From Artocarpus heterophyllus (Eukaryota > Streptophyta > Magnoliopsida > Rosales > Moraceae): 64,000 bases of DNA. Where the stretch lies: assembly GCA_025403435.1 (NCBI GenBank), contig CM046348.1, positions 22,007,899 to 22,071,898 on the forward strand. Direction: 5' to 3'. Shown here one piece after another: positions 1-11,399 of the stretch. A model generated the notes under the pieces. The model saw only the letters and a list, made by a program, of their open reading frames with translations. It had not been told where the DNA came from and did not search any database. Within the stretch, counting starts at the first letter, position 1. Every line of letters begins with the position of its first letter. The position numbers and the translations under genes were made by a program.

Positions 1-124
1 TCATAGCCTAGTAAACTTATAATTACACCTTACCATCAACGTTAATTTTTGAATTATTGTAGTGTCCGCTGAAATCTTGAAAACATGATAAATATAATAT
101 TTATTAGAGACAAATTAATATTAA

Positions 125-291
125 TAGGGTGTTTGAAAAGATGGTGGGAACCGTTGGTTAGAGCTACTTTTATCGTAGCATGTGAGAATTTTACACGGTG
201 GTCATTTTTTTAATTGTTACTATAGCATGTGAGAACTTTACACTGTATATAACTAAAAAAATGGTGGAAACCACTTTTACCAAATAGGGGA
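125..291. mobile_element. Tourist-like MITE, copy 1
   Basis: Short non-coding element starting TAGGGTGTTTG and ending in an imperfect inverse (CAAATAGGGGA). It is flanked on both sides by TAA (122-124 and 292-294), the 3-bp TWA duplication typical of PIF/Harbinger MITEs. Inside, a motif close to GCATGTGAGAACTTTACAC occurs twice. The same motif and ends recur near 15.3, 18.0, 52.2 and 52.4 kb. Confidence 0.6.
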
Positions 292-1228
292 TAAATCTGT
301 TGGTATGTTATATTATCTCGTCAATCACATGTTTATTTGGCATCACTAAGTTGGAATACGATGTAAAAACTTTAACATCTGTAATTCTAAAAAATCTTAG
401 AATTCAATAACTTTTACAGAAGAAGATTTAGAGCATACCTTAATTCATGGCTTTAATTTGCAGAGAATCTTCATGCAAAAATTGTTAGAGAAAAATAACA
501 TAATTTCTCTCGCTAGACCCATAGTTATTTCTTTTAACGTACTTTCAGATGGAGAGAAGGAATACAAAATTAATTAGGTAAAGAGAGAACTAAACTCTTA
601 TTTATAGACTCTTAATAGGTGCATTCCATTAAAACACACTTTTTTTCAGACGTAGACACATTATTTAAATAAGAGTTGTATCTCCTCATAGCCAATAAAA
701 TTTTAGCATTTAAATAATTATTAAACTAAATAAATAAATTTGATAAATTTAATAAACCTTTAATTAATTACGTGGGCTATAATTCTAACATACAATTGAG
801 ACTGTGTATGTCATTGGAGGGGAAAAAAACACGTGGATAGAAAATAGATACTGCTATCGGAAGCAAATTGATTTCCAATTCCATAATATGAACACCAAGA
901 ATGTTGGGTAATTTGGTTCCAAGAATGTTAAATGTAGCTTATAATACACAAGCAGTAAAAAACTATGGGTTTTCACCCAAAAAAAAAAAGTTAAAGGAAA
1001 AATGGGGAAAAGAAATAAAAAAAAAATCATACTGCAATCAGTGGCTTTGCCACATGCCAGTGATTTTTACTCTTAAATTTTGATTGTGTCTCTGTCTCAT
1101 AAAAAATTATAATTATAGTTAGAATAGCAGTAATTTTACTCATGATTTTATTTTTATACGAGTTTAGATTTGTTGTCTTGTTTTATTATTATTTTTCACT
1201 GTCTTTCCTACTATTTATTCAATACATC
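292..1228. other. AT-rich intergenic flank
   Basis: No supported gene. Around 430-660 there is a stretch with a TATA-like CTTATTTATAGAC that could be the remnant of an LTR, but no second copy or clear ends are visible. The only open frame (901-1083) is lysine-rich, low in complexity, and shows no family resemblance. Confidence 0.5.
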
Positions 1229-1867
1229 TGTTGATGCTGACTGTGACCCAGCGTTAGATCAATACCACATGCAGCTCGCACGGTCTGACTCTTTCCCGGC
1301 TTGTTTCTGCCCAGCCCGTTGTACCTACGACAAGAGGAGGGGCGCTTTGGAGGCTAGGGTAAGGATTCAGTAAATGGACAAGGGCTCTACGATACTTAAG
1401 GCAGGGGGTTGCTCAGCAGAGGACGAGAGCTTGTTAGGTGGGAAGGAGGCTCTCTCTTTAGAATGCAATAAATGCATCCTATTTATAGGTTACTACTTGG
1501 GCCAAGTGTCAGGTGGGTTTTACCTACAACTTGGGTGTCACATCAAGGCGTGTCAGGCAGTTAATGACAAGTGTCACATCCCCCGTCGATGGATTGGATT
1601 CCATCAGATGGTGAGTTATTTGTCATTTGTCAGCCTATAGTGGCGAGTAGCTGTTTGCTTGTAAGTGAGATTAATCCAACCTGAGCTAGTGCATAATCCG
1701 AGGTGGCATCCTACTTAGGGTGCAGCCTCGGAGGCCTTGAGAAGCACCTCGGATAGTGCGCACGTTGCGTCAGGGTCGATAGCATGCTTCTTGGAGGCCT
1801 TGCTGAGCTATTTAGCCGACCACCGGAGTTTGTTTCCTCGGCGATGGCGTCAAGCTCACCCTCAACA
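1229..1867 (-). repeat. 3' LTR of the Tat-type element
   Basis: Direct repeat of 11400-12038 with identical length (639 bp), TG...CA ends, and an internal CCTATTTATAGG (TATA box on the minus strand). It is the 3' LTR because gag-pol reads on the minus strand and the G-rich purine tract abuts its inner side. Many differences from the partner are transitions, as expected from decay of methylated cytosines. Confidence 0.93.
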
Positions 1868-1886
1868 TTAGCCCCCCCAGTTCACC
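1868..1886 (-). other. Polypurine tract of the Tat-type element
   Basis: Immediately inside the 3' LTR. Read on the minus strand it is GGTGAACTGGGGGGGCTAA followed by TGTTGAGG. A purine run next to the 3' LTR is the normal plus-strand primer site in reverse transcription, and it independently supports the minus orientation. Confidence 0.75.
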
Positions 1887-1994
1887 TGGCCGGTCGGGTG
1901 GACTACGCTGAGTGGGTGAGGTCGGCTGGAAGAAAGAAGACCAAACGGCACTTCGAAAAGGGGTTAGGCGAAAGGTCGCACGAGTCAATCGGGG

Positions 1995-2096
1995 GACACG
2001 TGTCGCTCTGTGGTCAACTGCGCTACCTAATAGGTGTAATGATCGCGCCTCTTTGTTTTTTGCGCCCAGATGTCCCTCCTAAAACGGCTATAAATA
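1995..2096 (+). promoter_or_regulatory. Promoter-like block of the antisense gene (G-box plus TATA)
   Basis: Plus-strand region just inside the 3' LTR. It contains the palindrome GACACGTGTC (1995-2004, G-box core CACGTG), a W-box-like GGTCAAC near 2012, and a good TATA box, CTATAAATA (2088-2096). The first ATG of the antisense gene lies about 150 bp downstream (2247). The elements point towards the antisense gene and away from the LTR. Function is inferred from motif order and spacing only. Confidence 0.6.
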
Positions 2097-2246
2097 GGGT
2101 CTTCATTTCTGTTGATTTCATACAACTGAAGTCAAATTTTCGCACCCGAAGAGTTTTTTAGCTGCAGAGCTGTAGTGATTCACCCGAAGACTTAAAATTC
2201 CCAAGCTACCACAGCCCGAACAGGTAATTTCCCAAGGAGTGCAAAA

Positions 2247-4798
2247 ATGAGTGACGTCACTGATTCGCAGGATATAAACGTTTCTTGGTCGGAAAGTAGT
2301 TTGGAGGACAGCTCATCCACCGTTGAAGTCGACATTGAGAATGTGTCCCTGGAACAAGACAGGGCTAGTCGGCTCTAGCAAATTTGAAGGGTTGACTCCC
2401 AAACTGTCCTCGAGTAAGAGTTCCTGAATCTGCTGGACGGGTAGAGGCTGATCAGGCCGTGCAGGGAGCAGGACCCATACATCAGGGTGGCAACGGCTGG
2501 CTCCTCTCGAGTTAGTGCCTGGGAGAGAGCTGAGCTCCAGGCGACCGACGGTGCCCCGAGTACATCCAACCGGGATACCGAAGCCCCAGTCCAAGTCAAG
2601 GGCGTAATTACGGTGGACATTTTCGAAGAGGAATAGGTGGCCGAGGAGGCGCAGCAGCCCGAGATCGAAGAGGAAGAGCGGATCCAGATGACCCAGGTCT
2701 AGGGGATGACCACGTATAGGGTGATACGATCTGGACTGACCTCAGCGGCAACGTATACTAGTGTTATTACAAAGTCTCGGCTGGACGATCTTCATGCCCA
2801 ATTCAACATCTCGGACGACGTGATTCTCCTTTTACCCGATGAAAATGATTCACCACTAGAGTCGTCCCGAGGGGCTTATCACACTCTACGTCAAGTTTTT
2901 CAGGGCCAAGCTGCTCCTCCCATTCCACCCGCTTCTGTGCTAGGCACTTAATGATTTTAATGTGTGCCCGGCCCAACTGAACCCGAACAACTACAGGTCG
3001 CTGATCGGGATGTATGTGTTATGGAAGTACCACCGGGCCATTGAGATGCCATTAGAAGCTTTCAAACAAGTATACAAGATGAAGAAGCTTCCTCGGCAAT
3101 CCGGATGGTACTATGTCACCGGCTTTAGGAAAGACTTTATCTTGGACAGCCCCGACTCAGATAAACTTTGAAAATAAGAGTGGTTTTACGTCAGAGGCAA
3201 CTATCTTGCCCGAGCTGGTGAGGCCATACCTGGTGACCAACACATGCTGAGGACGTTCGAATAAGCGCACGTGTGGTCCAAGAGGCCTTGGGCACCAAGC
3301 CATGTGACCAAGGCAGTAGAAGACCAGGGCAGTAGAAGACCTGTTCGAGAAGCCCGAGGCGACTAGGCAGCAGTCCTTCCTTCTCGGCAAGGAAACTCTT
3401 TCCTGTTACAGCTGGTTTGGGGAACCCAATAGAATAAATCCCCCATCAGTTTGCCCTGCTTGGTCTGCTGGGCAAGTTACAGTCACCAGGCCTGCTGTCA
3501 CAAACGTCCTAGGGCCGAGCACTTCTCAATCCAAGTGGCCGACGAAGGGGCCATCATCATCTAGTTCTGAGGACTCGTCGAGTGGCTCCTTCGATGCGGG
3601 GCCACCCGTAGCAGACAAGGACCTCGAGGATGTGATTCGGCTCATTTACCCATCTCGCCAACTCTGGATCGGAGGTCAGTCTCGAGTTTTTGTTTTGTTG
3701 CTTTTTTGTTTTGCGCCGACCTGATTTTAACTCCTGAATCTTTGGCTTGCAGAGATGTCTTCATTGCCGAGTAGTGCTGCTGAGAGACGGGCACTTATAG
3801 AGAGCCTCAGGAAACAAAAAGGCAAGGCTATGGATGTTGGGAGGAAACATAACCGAACTCCAAGGACGAAGCTTCCTCCCCAACCGGAGCAAGTTTTCGT
3901 TACAGTTCAAGAGCCACCACCCCAGCCTCCGCTGACCAAGGCTTCATTAGAGGAGACGCCGGCCGAGGACATGGCTAGGGTTTCTTTCGAGGATCCTCAG
4001 AGGAGACGCCCAAATTACCGCAAAGTCATCCTGGAGCGTCTAGGAGACGTGGTGCCCCAGGATGATTTCTTCATGAACCTCAGAGGGGAGGATTTTCAGA
4101 GCCTATGTAAAACAGCTTTTCGCGCCGCTGCCACTGTAAGTGTTCATCCAATCCGTGCTTTCAATCCCTTTTTTCCTTATTATACTGTCGAGTGCTAAAG
4201 TCCTGCTATCCTCAGACAAATGCTATTTTGCACATGGTCCACTCGACCGGAATGAAGGACCTCCACAAGGAGAAAGAGATGCGTAAGAAGACCTTCCTCA
4301 AGAAGTTAGACGTCGATAAGAAGCTCGGTGATAAGAACATTAAGCTAGACCAAACTAAAAACCCTCTTTCTCAAGCCGAGGAGGAAGTTCAGAAAGCCAA
4401 GGTAGAGGTCAATGAGGCCTAGAGGCAGGCTAGAGAGGCAAAGGACGAGGCTGCTTGGCTCCAAGTATAGCTGGCGGCTCTACAAGCCGACCACCAGCGA
4501 CATTTGGGACGAGCTTCTTGGCCGCCTGGCTCAAGCCGTGGATGAATTCAAGGCGTCTCCGGAGTACGCCGACTACTATTACTTCGGCATGACTGACCTC
4601 CAAGACCATCTGATCCGGCAACACCCTGAGGCTGAAGGCTTTGACTGGTCGCTCATAGTCGATCCCAAACAAGGCACTGCTCAGCAACAGCAGGGAGAGG
4701 AGGTTGTCATAGTAGACGGCGATGGCGACGGAGACGAGTAGAGCACAGTCGACGGAGAAGGCGATGACGGCCGAGCTGGGGATGAGACCCAAGCTTAA
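2247..4798 (+). pseudogene. Antisense ORF (aORF) of the Tat-type element, Transposase_28 / 'putative gypsy type transposon' family
   Basis: Oppositely oriented to gag-pol. The segment at 2962-3170 (LNPNNYRSLIGMYVLW ... GWYYVTGF) matches what I know of the plant family named 'putative gypsy type transposon' (Transposase_28); its molecular function is unknown. Downstream come a Ser/Pro-rich linker, a lysine/glutamate-rich coiled coil (about 4240-4480), and an acidic tail ending at TAA 4796-4798. Two introns fit GT-AG rules and keep the frame: 3675-3752 (GTCAGT...TTGCAG) and 4136-4215 (GTAAGT...CTCAG). The copy is broken: a stop after 44 codons (2377-2379), a stop before 2706, a frameshift or stop near 3169, stops near 4420 and 4468, a frameshift near 4480, and a late TAG at 4739. 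A possible polyadenylation region (ATAAATGAAA) follows at about 4893. It runs towards the 3' end of pol, leaving about 860 bp between them. Confidence 0.75.
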
Positions 4799-5659
4799 GT
4801 TATCCATCATCATTTCTTTTTTCATCTCTCCTTTTTTTTTTGCATGTCCGGGCTCGGGAGGTGCCCGGTTACTTGTACCTCCTCTGTATTATAAATGAAA
4901 TTTATTTACTTTTTGCCTCTCGAATTTTTGTGTATCATATTTGATATTTTCCAAGTGCAAATGTTCTCGAGAAGATGTATCCCTAGGTCATAGATACCTC
5001 GGGAACGTAGTTAGAGCTTCATCTCACCGAGTTGCAGTAGACCTCAGTCTCAAAATTGAATTAGAATTCAGGCCAAAGTTCAATGCTCCTTAGAAGGGAC
5101 ATTTCTAAGTAATGGTTTCCTGAGCTTCTATTTTCGCAATTTGGATCGAGGTTGAGTATATCATCTCGATTACTACCGAGTTCATCCAAGCAGGGATGAT
5201 GTCCCTATTTACTCAGTTAATCCGAGCAGGAACGGTATCCTGTTATCTCGGTCGGCAGAGCATAACGGCATATGGATGCCCTCACCCTGTCGGCCCCTAG
5301 ACTTGTCTAAGTTTGAAAAACTTTTGCAAGTCTAGAACTCATTGGGCACGCAGTTGTGCCAAGCGACTTACTGGGTAGTCTGCATGACGACGGACTTGGA
5401 ATCTATGAAGTTTCGATCAGCCCCCCCATCAGATTAGATATGATGACTCTCCTTTGTTGGGAGTTATTGTCTGGTCCTCCGGGCTAGAGTTATGGCATCC
5501 CTCTTCAGGTGTATATTTCCTTCAAACACATTGCTCAATGGAATGGTGTAGAAAATTTGGATTGCATTAATGTGTAGTATTTATATTCTAGCCCTATTCA
5601 ATAGGCCTAGTTACAAAAGAATTTCAGCCAGAGGTCAAAAAAGGTTTCTGGCCTTAACG
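4799..5659. other. Non-coding interval between convergent aORF and pol
   Basis: Internal to the Tat-type element. No open frame of note in either direction. It has short GC-rich stretches with repeated CGAG/CTCG motifs and probably holds the 3' untranslated regions of both convergent transcripts. Confidence 0.5.
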
Positions 5660-8600
5660 TTAGCAAAAGAATCTTTTCAAGAGCTCGGCGTTCCAAGGAT
5701 GACCGAGTTGGTTTCCCTCCATATCAGCCAGTTTGTACGTGCTCAGCCTAACGATACCGATGACCTTATACGGCCCATCCCACTTCAGGCCAAAGGACCC
5801 TAAACTGGGCTGCTAAACTGTGATCTTGAATACCAAATCCCCGATCTTAAAGCTTCTCGGTTGGACCCTCGTCTTGTAATACCAAGCTACCATTAGATTT
5901 CGGGCTATGTTACGGATCGCTGCCTGGTTTCTTTTTTCTTCGAGTAGGTCAAGCTCGGACATTATTATCTCAGCGTTCTGGATCTTGTCGTAATGCTTGA
6001 TTCTGAAGCTAAGCAACCTAACTTTGACCGAGATGACAGCCTTCGCTCTATACACAAGGGAGAAAGGGGTCTCCCCGGTTACTGCTCAAGCGGTTGTGTG
6101 GTATACTCAGAGTACTTGTGGGAGCTCGTCAATCCATGTGCCCTTGAGGCCCTCGAGCTTCTTTTTCAGGTTATCTTTGATCATCTTATTCACTGCCTCC
6201 ACCTGGCCGTTGCTTTGGGGATAGCTCAAGGAGGAGAAAACCTTCTTGATGCCAAGCTGTTCACATAAGCAAAGGAGACCTGAAGACTCAAACTGTTTGG
6301 CATTATCGGTCACAATCGTGTGTAGGATCCTGAACCGACAAATGATGTTCTTCCACACGAAGTTGGTGCACTTGGCTTCGGTCATATTGGTACATGGTTC
6401 AACCTCGACCCACTTTGTGAGGTAGTCAATAGCCACGATACAATACTTGAATTGTGATCTGGCGGATGAAGGGGCCTGATCAGATCGATGGCCCACTTAG
6501 CAAATGGCCATGCCGAGGTAACCGGGGTAAGGGGCTCGACATGATATATTGGCATTCTCACGAATTGCTGACATTTGAGGTATTTTTGAGCAAAATTCCT
6601 ACAGTCTTGCCCCATGGTCAGCTAGTAGTAGCCCTGTCGAAGGCACTTCTGGGCCAAAAATCGCCCCCCAGAGTTGTTGTCACATAAATCTTCATGGATT
6701 TCCTTTATTAGATACTTTGCTTATTTGGGGCTTAAGCACTTCAAACATAACGTGGTATAGCCTTGCCGGTATAGTTGTCCTCCGATCACTGAATACCGAG
6801 CCGAGCTGTTTCGTATCCAACATGCTTCTTCTTAGTCGCCGGGCAATTCGATTGTGATTAGGTATCGGATGATCGGGTCCATCCATGTGGTCTCGAGTTC
6901 CTCGGCTACACTTGCTACTTCCTTGACGATGCTAGGCTCGACAAGTTATTCAATGGGGATCGAGGTAAGGTCGCTATTGCCAAGGCCCAAGGCTAGTCGA
7001 GCAAGGGCGTCGGCTTTCGAGTTCTCTGACCGGGGGATCGGATTGAAAGAGTAGGATTTAAATTGTTCGAGCAGTTGTTTGACTTCTTGTAAATACATGG
7101 CCATAGAATCTGCTCGGGCCTAGAATCCCCCGGTGACTTGCTGAACGACAAGCATAGAGCCATTGTGGATGATTATGCAGTCTACTCCGAGGTCTCTGGC
7201 GATCCGAAGTCTTGTCGGAAGAGCTTCGTATTTTGTCTCATTGTTAGAGGCCTTGAATTCAAATCAAAGAGCGTAGATCGCCTTGTATCCATCTAGGCTT
7301 ATTAAAATCAGCCCAACGCCTGATCCGTCCACGCAGGAAGATCCATCGACATAAAGCCTCAATTCTGATTCTGAGGTAATGCTATCCTCGCTGTAGCTGG
7401 GAGCATCTGGCACTTCAACGGGTGACTTCTCAGCCAATGGCGTGGCTTGTTCGGCATCCGTGAACTCAACGATGAAGTCTGCCATAGCTTGTGCTTTGAT
7501 GGCCGTTCTCGGTATAAAGTGCGCATCGTACTGACCAAGCTCTACTGACCATTTGGCCATGCGGCCCGATATCTTCGGGCTCTACAGTACTTGCCAGAGA
7601 GGGAACTTGGTTGGGACCTTTATGGTGTGGCCCTGGAAGTACGGTCTCAGCTTGCGAGCCAAAGTGATTAAGGCAAAGGCCAACTTCTCGAGAGACGGGT
7701 ACCGTTCCTTGGCACCTTAGAATGCATGACTGGTATAATAGACGAGCTTTTGTACTCCATCTTTGTCTCAGACTAGGACCGAGCTAACGACTTTCTCGGA
7801 CACAGCTAGATAAGCAGTTAAAACCTCGTCGGGTAAAGGTTTGGACAGGAGCGGGAGTTTGGCTAAATTCTTCTTCAGGCTTTGAAAAGCTTCCTTACAC
7901 TCCCTGCTCCATTCAAACCTCCCCTTGAGCGCCTTAAAAAATGGATGGCACTTGTCGGTGGCTCGAGAGACAAATCTCAAAAGAGCCGCTATCATGCCGG
8001 TGAGCCGTTGCACATCCTTTACAGTCCGAGGAGAATGCATGTCGATAATTGTCTGGGCCTTTGCTGGGTTAACCTTAATGCCTCGTTGGTTGACCAAAAA
8101 TCCAAGGAATTTGCCCGAGCTTACACCAAATGCACGCTTCACTGGGTTGAGTTTCATCCCATATTACCAGAGAATATCGAATCTTGCTCGAAGATAGGCC
8201 ATGTGGTCTTCTGCTCAGATAGATTTTACAAGCATGTCGTCCACGTAGACCTCCATTGTTTTGCCAATCAGCCGAGCAAACATTTTGTTGACAAGGCGCT
8301 GGTATGTAGACCCGGCATTCTTCAGCCCAAAGGACATAACCACGTAGCAGTATAGGCCTTGGTTGGTAACAAAAGTTGTCTTTGCTTGATCCTCCTCGGC
8401 CATCCTTATCTGATTATACCTAAAATAGGCGTCCATGAAGCTCAAGAGCTTGTGGCCGGCGGTGGCATCGACGAGCTGATCTATCCGGGGAAGTGGAAAG
8501 CAATCCTTGGGGCAGGCCTTGTTAAGGTCGGTATAATCGATACAGACCCGCCATTTGTCATTCGTCTTTTTGACAAGAACGACGTTTGCCAACCACTTTG

Positions 8601-9572
8601 GATATTTAACCTCCCTGATGAAACCAGCCTTGTGGAGCTTTTGGACTTCTTTATTTGTAGCAGCGTACCTTTTCCGGTTGAAGGCTTTTCTCTTCTGTAT
8701 CATCGGCCTGTGGTCGGGTCGGACGTTGAGTCGATGACTGATTACACTCGGGTCAATGCCTGGCAGGTCTTCATGGGACCACGCAAACACATCCCGATAC
8801 TCAATAAGAAGCCTTTCTAGGTCTGCCCGGATCTTAGGTCTCAGCTAGGATCTAAGTTGGATGATGCGTTTAGACCTCGTAGGGTCCAAAAAGAACGGCA
8901 CAAAGTCCTCAACGGGGGTACCCTCACCTCTTTCTCGGGCAGTCTAGGGTCGAGATTGGACAGTATTTCAGGTGTCGGGTCGGCGAGCAGGTCCACCTTG
9001 TCAACCGTGAAGATAGCGGAGACACCTAAATGCTGAGTTGTTGCAGACCTTATGGCATTGGCGTAGTAAGCTTGGGAATCCTTCTGGGATGAGCGAATTA
9101 CTCCGACCCCGTCTTGAGTTGGGAATTTCATGGCCAAGTGATATGTGGAGACCATGACCTTTAATGTATTCAGTGTCGGGCGGTTGATAATGATGTTGTA
9201 TTGTGACAGTTTGTCGACGACTAAAAAGTCGACGACCTAAGTGATCCAATCAGCTCCTTCTCTGAAAGTCACGAGCAGGCTGACTTTTCTCATTGCTCAG
9301 ACACATTCTCGCGTGAAGCCATAAAGTGGGGTCTAGACCGGGAACAAAAGGGCATTGCTGATTTTCAGTTTATCAAAGGCTTGTTTAAAGAGGATGTCAG
9401 CCGAGCTGCCATTATCGATCAAAACTCGCCGCACTACGTTGTTGGCAATGGGCAGCTCGCACACGAGAGCATCATTGTGCGGATGGATTAACTGGTCCGC
9501 TTCCTCCTCCGTGAACGTGATCAGGATATCTTCTTGACGACATATTTTGTTAACATGCTCAGACATATTCAT
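5660..9572 (-). pseudogene. pol: Tat-type pol: protease, reverse transcriptase, RNase H, second RNase H, integrase
   Basis: Domains in order on the minus strand. Aspartic protease at 9572-9333 with VLIDNGSSADILF. Linker at 9155-8841. Reverse transcriptase at 8790-8215 with the active-site motif YVDD, continuing in the same frame at 8157-7768 through the thumb into RNase H. A second RNase H-like domain at about 7400-7110 (LRLYVDGSSC; NETKYEAL). Integrase zinc-binding remnant near 6590, then the catalytic core at 6430-6107 with D (AIDYLTKWVE), D (VTDNAKQF) and E (NGQVEAVNK). The integrase C-terminus runs 6055-5663 (GPYKVIG, WNAELLK) to TAA at 5660-5662. The enzymes would copy element RNA into DNA and insert it. 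The frame is broken by several stops, for example before 8157, near 7110 and in the integrase, and by a frameshift near 6490, so no active polyprotein can be made. Confidence 0.9.
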
Positions 9573-9704
9573 GAATTTGCCACGTTCGATCAGCCAAGCT
9601 TTTCTGACGTACGACCACCACCTACTCGACGTGTCCCTGGTGACAGGCCCATCGAAGATCGTGTGGACGATCTTCGGGGGTTTTGAGGTGTTCCCACCGT
9701 CAGT

Positions 9705-11330
9705 TCATGAGTGGTTCGGTACATCTCGACTTGGCAAATTGCTTCTTCCTGAGGTAGAACCCGAGTTTATAACTCGCTCAACAAATTCTCTCAAATGACC
9801 TTCTTGGACAATCCTTTCATTTTGGTCCTTTAGTTGGATGCATTCACAGGTGTTGTGCCCTACATCCTTGTGAAACTCGCAATACCTCGCTTGATCCCGC
9901 TTTGCTTTGCTGCCTCTAAGTTTTGGTGGTGGTACTAGCAAGTTCCTGCTACCTACCTGGGCGAGTACCTCGTCGATAGTCGCCAACAAAGGCGTGTAGC
10001 TTTGAAACTTACCGGTTGGCACCTTTGGCTTCTTGGATTTCTTCTCCTTCTTCTGTTTCTTGCTCTGCTCGGCAGTGTTCTGCTCTAGCGCCTTCTTTTG
10101 TTTCTTATCCTTCTTCGTCCCGCTTAGGCCGGCCTCTTTCTTGCGGCTTTTCATGTACTTGGTAGCGTCAGCGCACCTCTAGGCATAGCCGAGCATTTGT
10201 GAAAAGGTGCTCGACTGCGCGAAGGCCAACAACCAGGTCAGCTATTTGTCTCGAAGGCCCCCTACAAAAATGTGTTTGAGGGTCTCGTCTTTGACGTGCT
10301 TGACCTCTAGAGCTGCCCGGGTGAACCAGTTGATGTAATCTCAAACATTGTTGTCCCCTTGTTTGACGGCATACAGATATGTATTCTCTTTCCGTCGCAT
10401 TTTTGTTGTAGAAAATGCCGACGAGAAGGCTACGGCCAGCTGCCAAAAAGAAGAGATGAAAGATGGCTCAAGCCTTCGAAACCATTGCCGAGCAAGCCCA
10501 GTCAGCGTCAGCGAAAAGGCTTTGCATATTGCTGCGTCGTTGGCATTTTGGAGGAGCATGTGCCCTCGGAATAGCTCGACATGCTCGTCCGCATCCGCAA
10601 TCCCGTCATAGGCTTTGATCTACGAAACCTTGAACTTAGGCGGTATAAGGGCTCTTATGATGGTGTCCGGGAAAGGCGGATCTAAGGCGCCTATCTCGTC
10701 TAGGCAGAAGCGGTTGTTCTGGATTTCATCGATTTGCCGCTGTAGCGCCCAAAATTGGCGACTGTTCATGTCTTCGGGTAGTTCAACCCTATAAGGTACT
10801 CTGCCCTTGACATGATCACCTGCTCTGGGCTTGCAATTTTGGCGTGCTTCCTCGTGGTGCCTGAGTCGGTCAAATACCAAGGCTCGGGAACCTTGAGGAG
10901 ACGGTGCCCGTGGTGCTTGGGGACCGAGACGGCCTTCTTGGACCAATCGATTGTTGGCTGAGGTACCACGTGTGGACCCTCTTGTGCGCTCGAAATTGGT
11001 TTCTTCACCGTCGATCGTATCCTGTCCTACGCGACCTCTGACCTAGTCAACCAGGGCTGGAGGTGGCAGGGCAGGCGCGGCCTGGCGTTGAGCCTGCTGA
11101 GCGAGCTGCTAAGTTAGGATCCGAACTGTATTTGTAAGCTCTTGGATCGGATCCTGAGCCACAGGGTCCTCTGCCTGTCCGGCTCTGGTCGTGCTTCCTT
11201 GCCCCCCGGACCGGGATCTTATGGCCTAGGGGTGACCCCTGGGTCTTTCTATGTTTGGCTGTCGATTTCTTGCATTGCCCAACCCCTCCTGTCGGGCTGC
11301 ATTGTCTCTAGCGTTCCCTCATGTCACCAT
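9705..11330 (-). pseudogene. gag: Tat-type gag (capsid/nucleocapsid)
   Basis: The likely start ATG is at 11330-11328, followed after three codons by a stop. The frame then shifts repeatedly. The capsid-like core is recognisable at 10760-10340 (NSRQFWALQRQIDEI; LTGLARQWFRRLEPSFISSF, typical of plant Retrotrans_gag). A lysine-rich stretch at 10150-10010 precedes a zinc knuckle (CEFHKDVGHNTCECIQL, about 9881-9832), the RNA-binding part of nucleocapsid. The open segment ends at 9705. The protein would package element RNA in cytoplasmic particles; this copy is not translatable as one chain. Confidence 0.85.
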
Positions 11331-11399
11331 CTCGGATCTTCAAAGGTAAGGTGGTTGGTGTTGAGTGAAGGCGTAGGTGCCCTCATTCTAACGTCAAAA

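Noticed and set aside
7882..8820. Plus-strand frames of more than 150 codons opposite the Tat reverse transcriptase
   Set aside because: They are complements of the RT domain, which is recognised on the minus strand by VKKTNDKWRVCIDY and YVDD.
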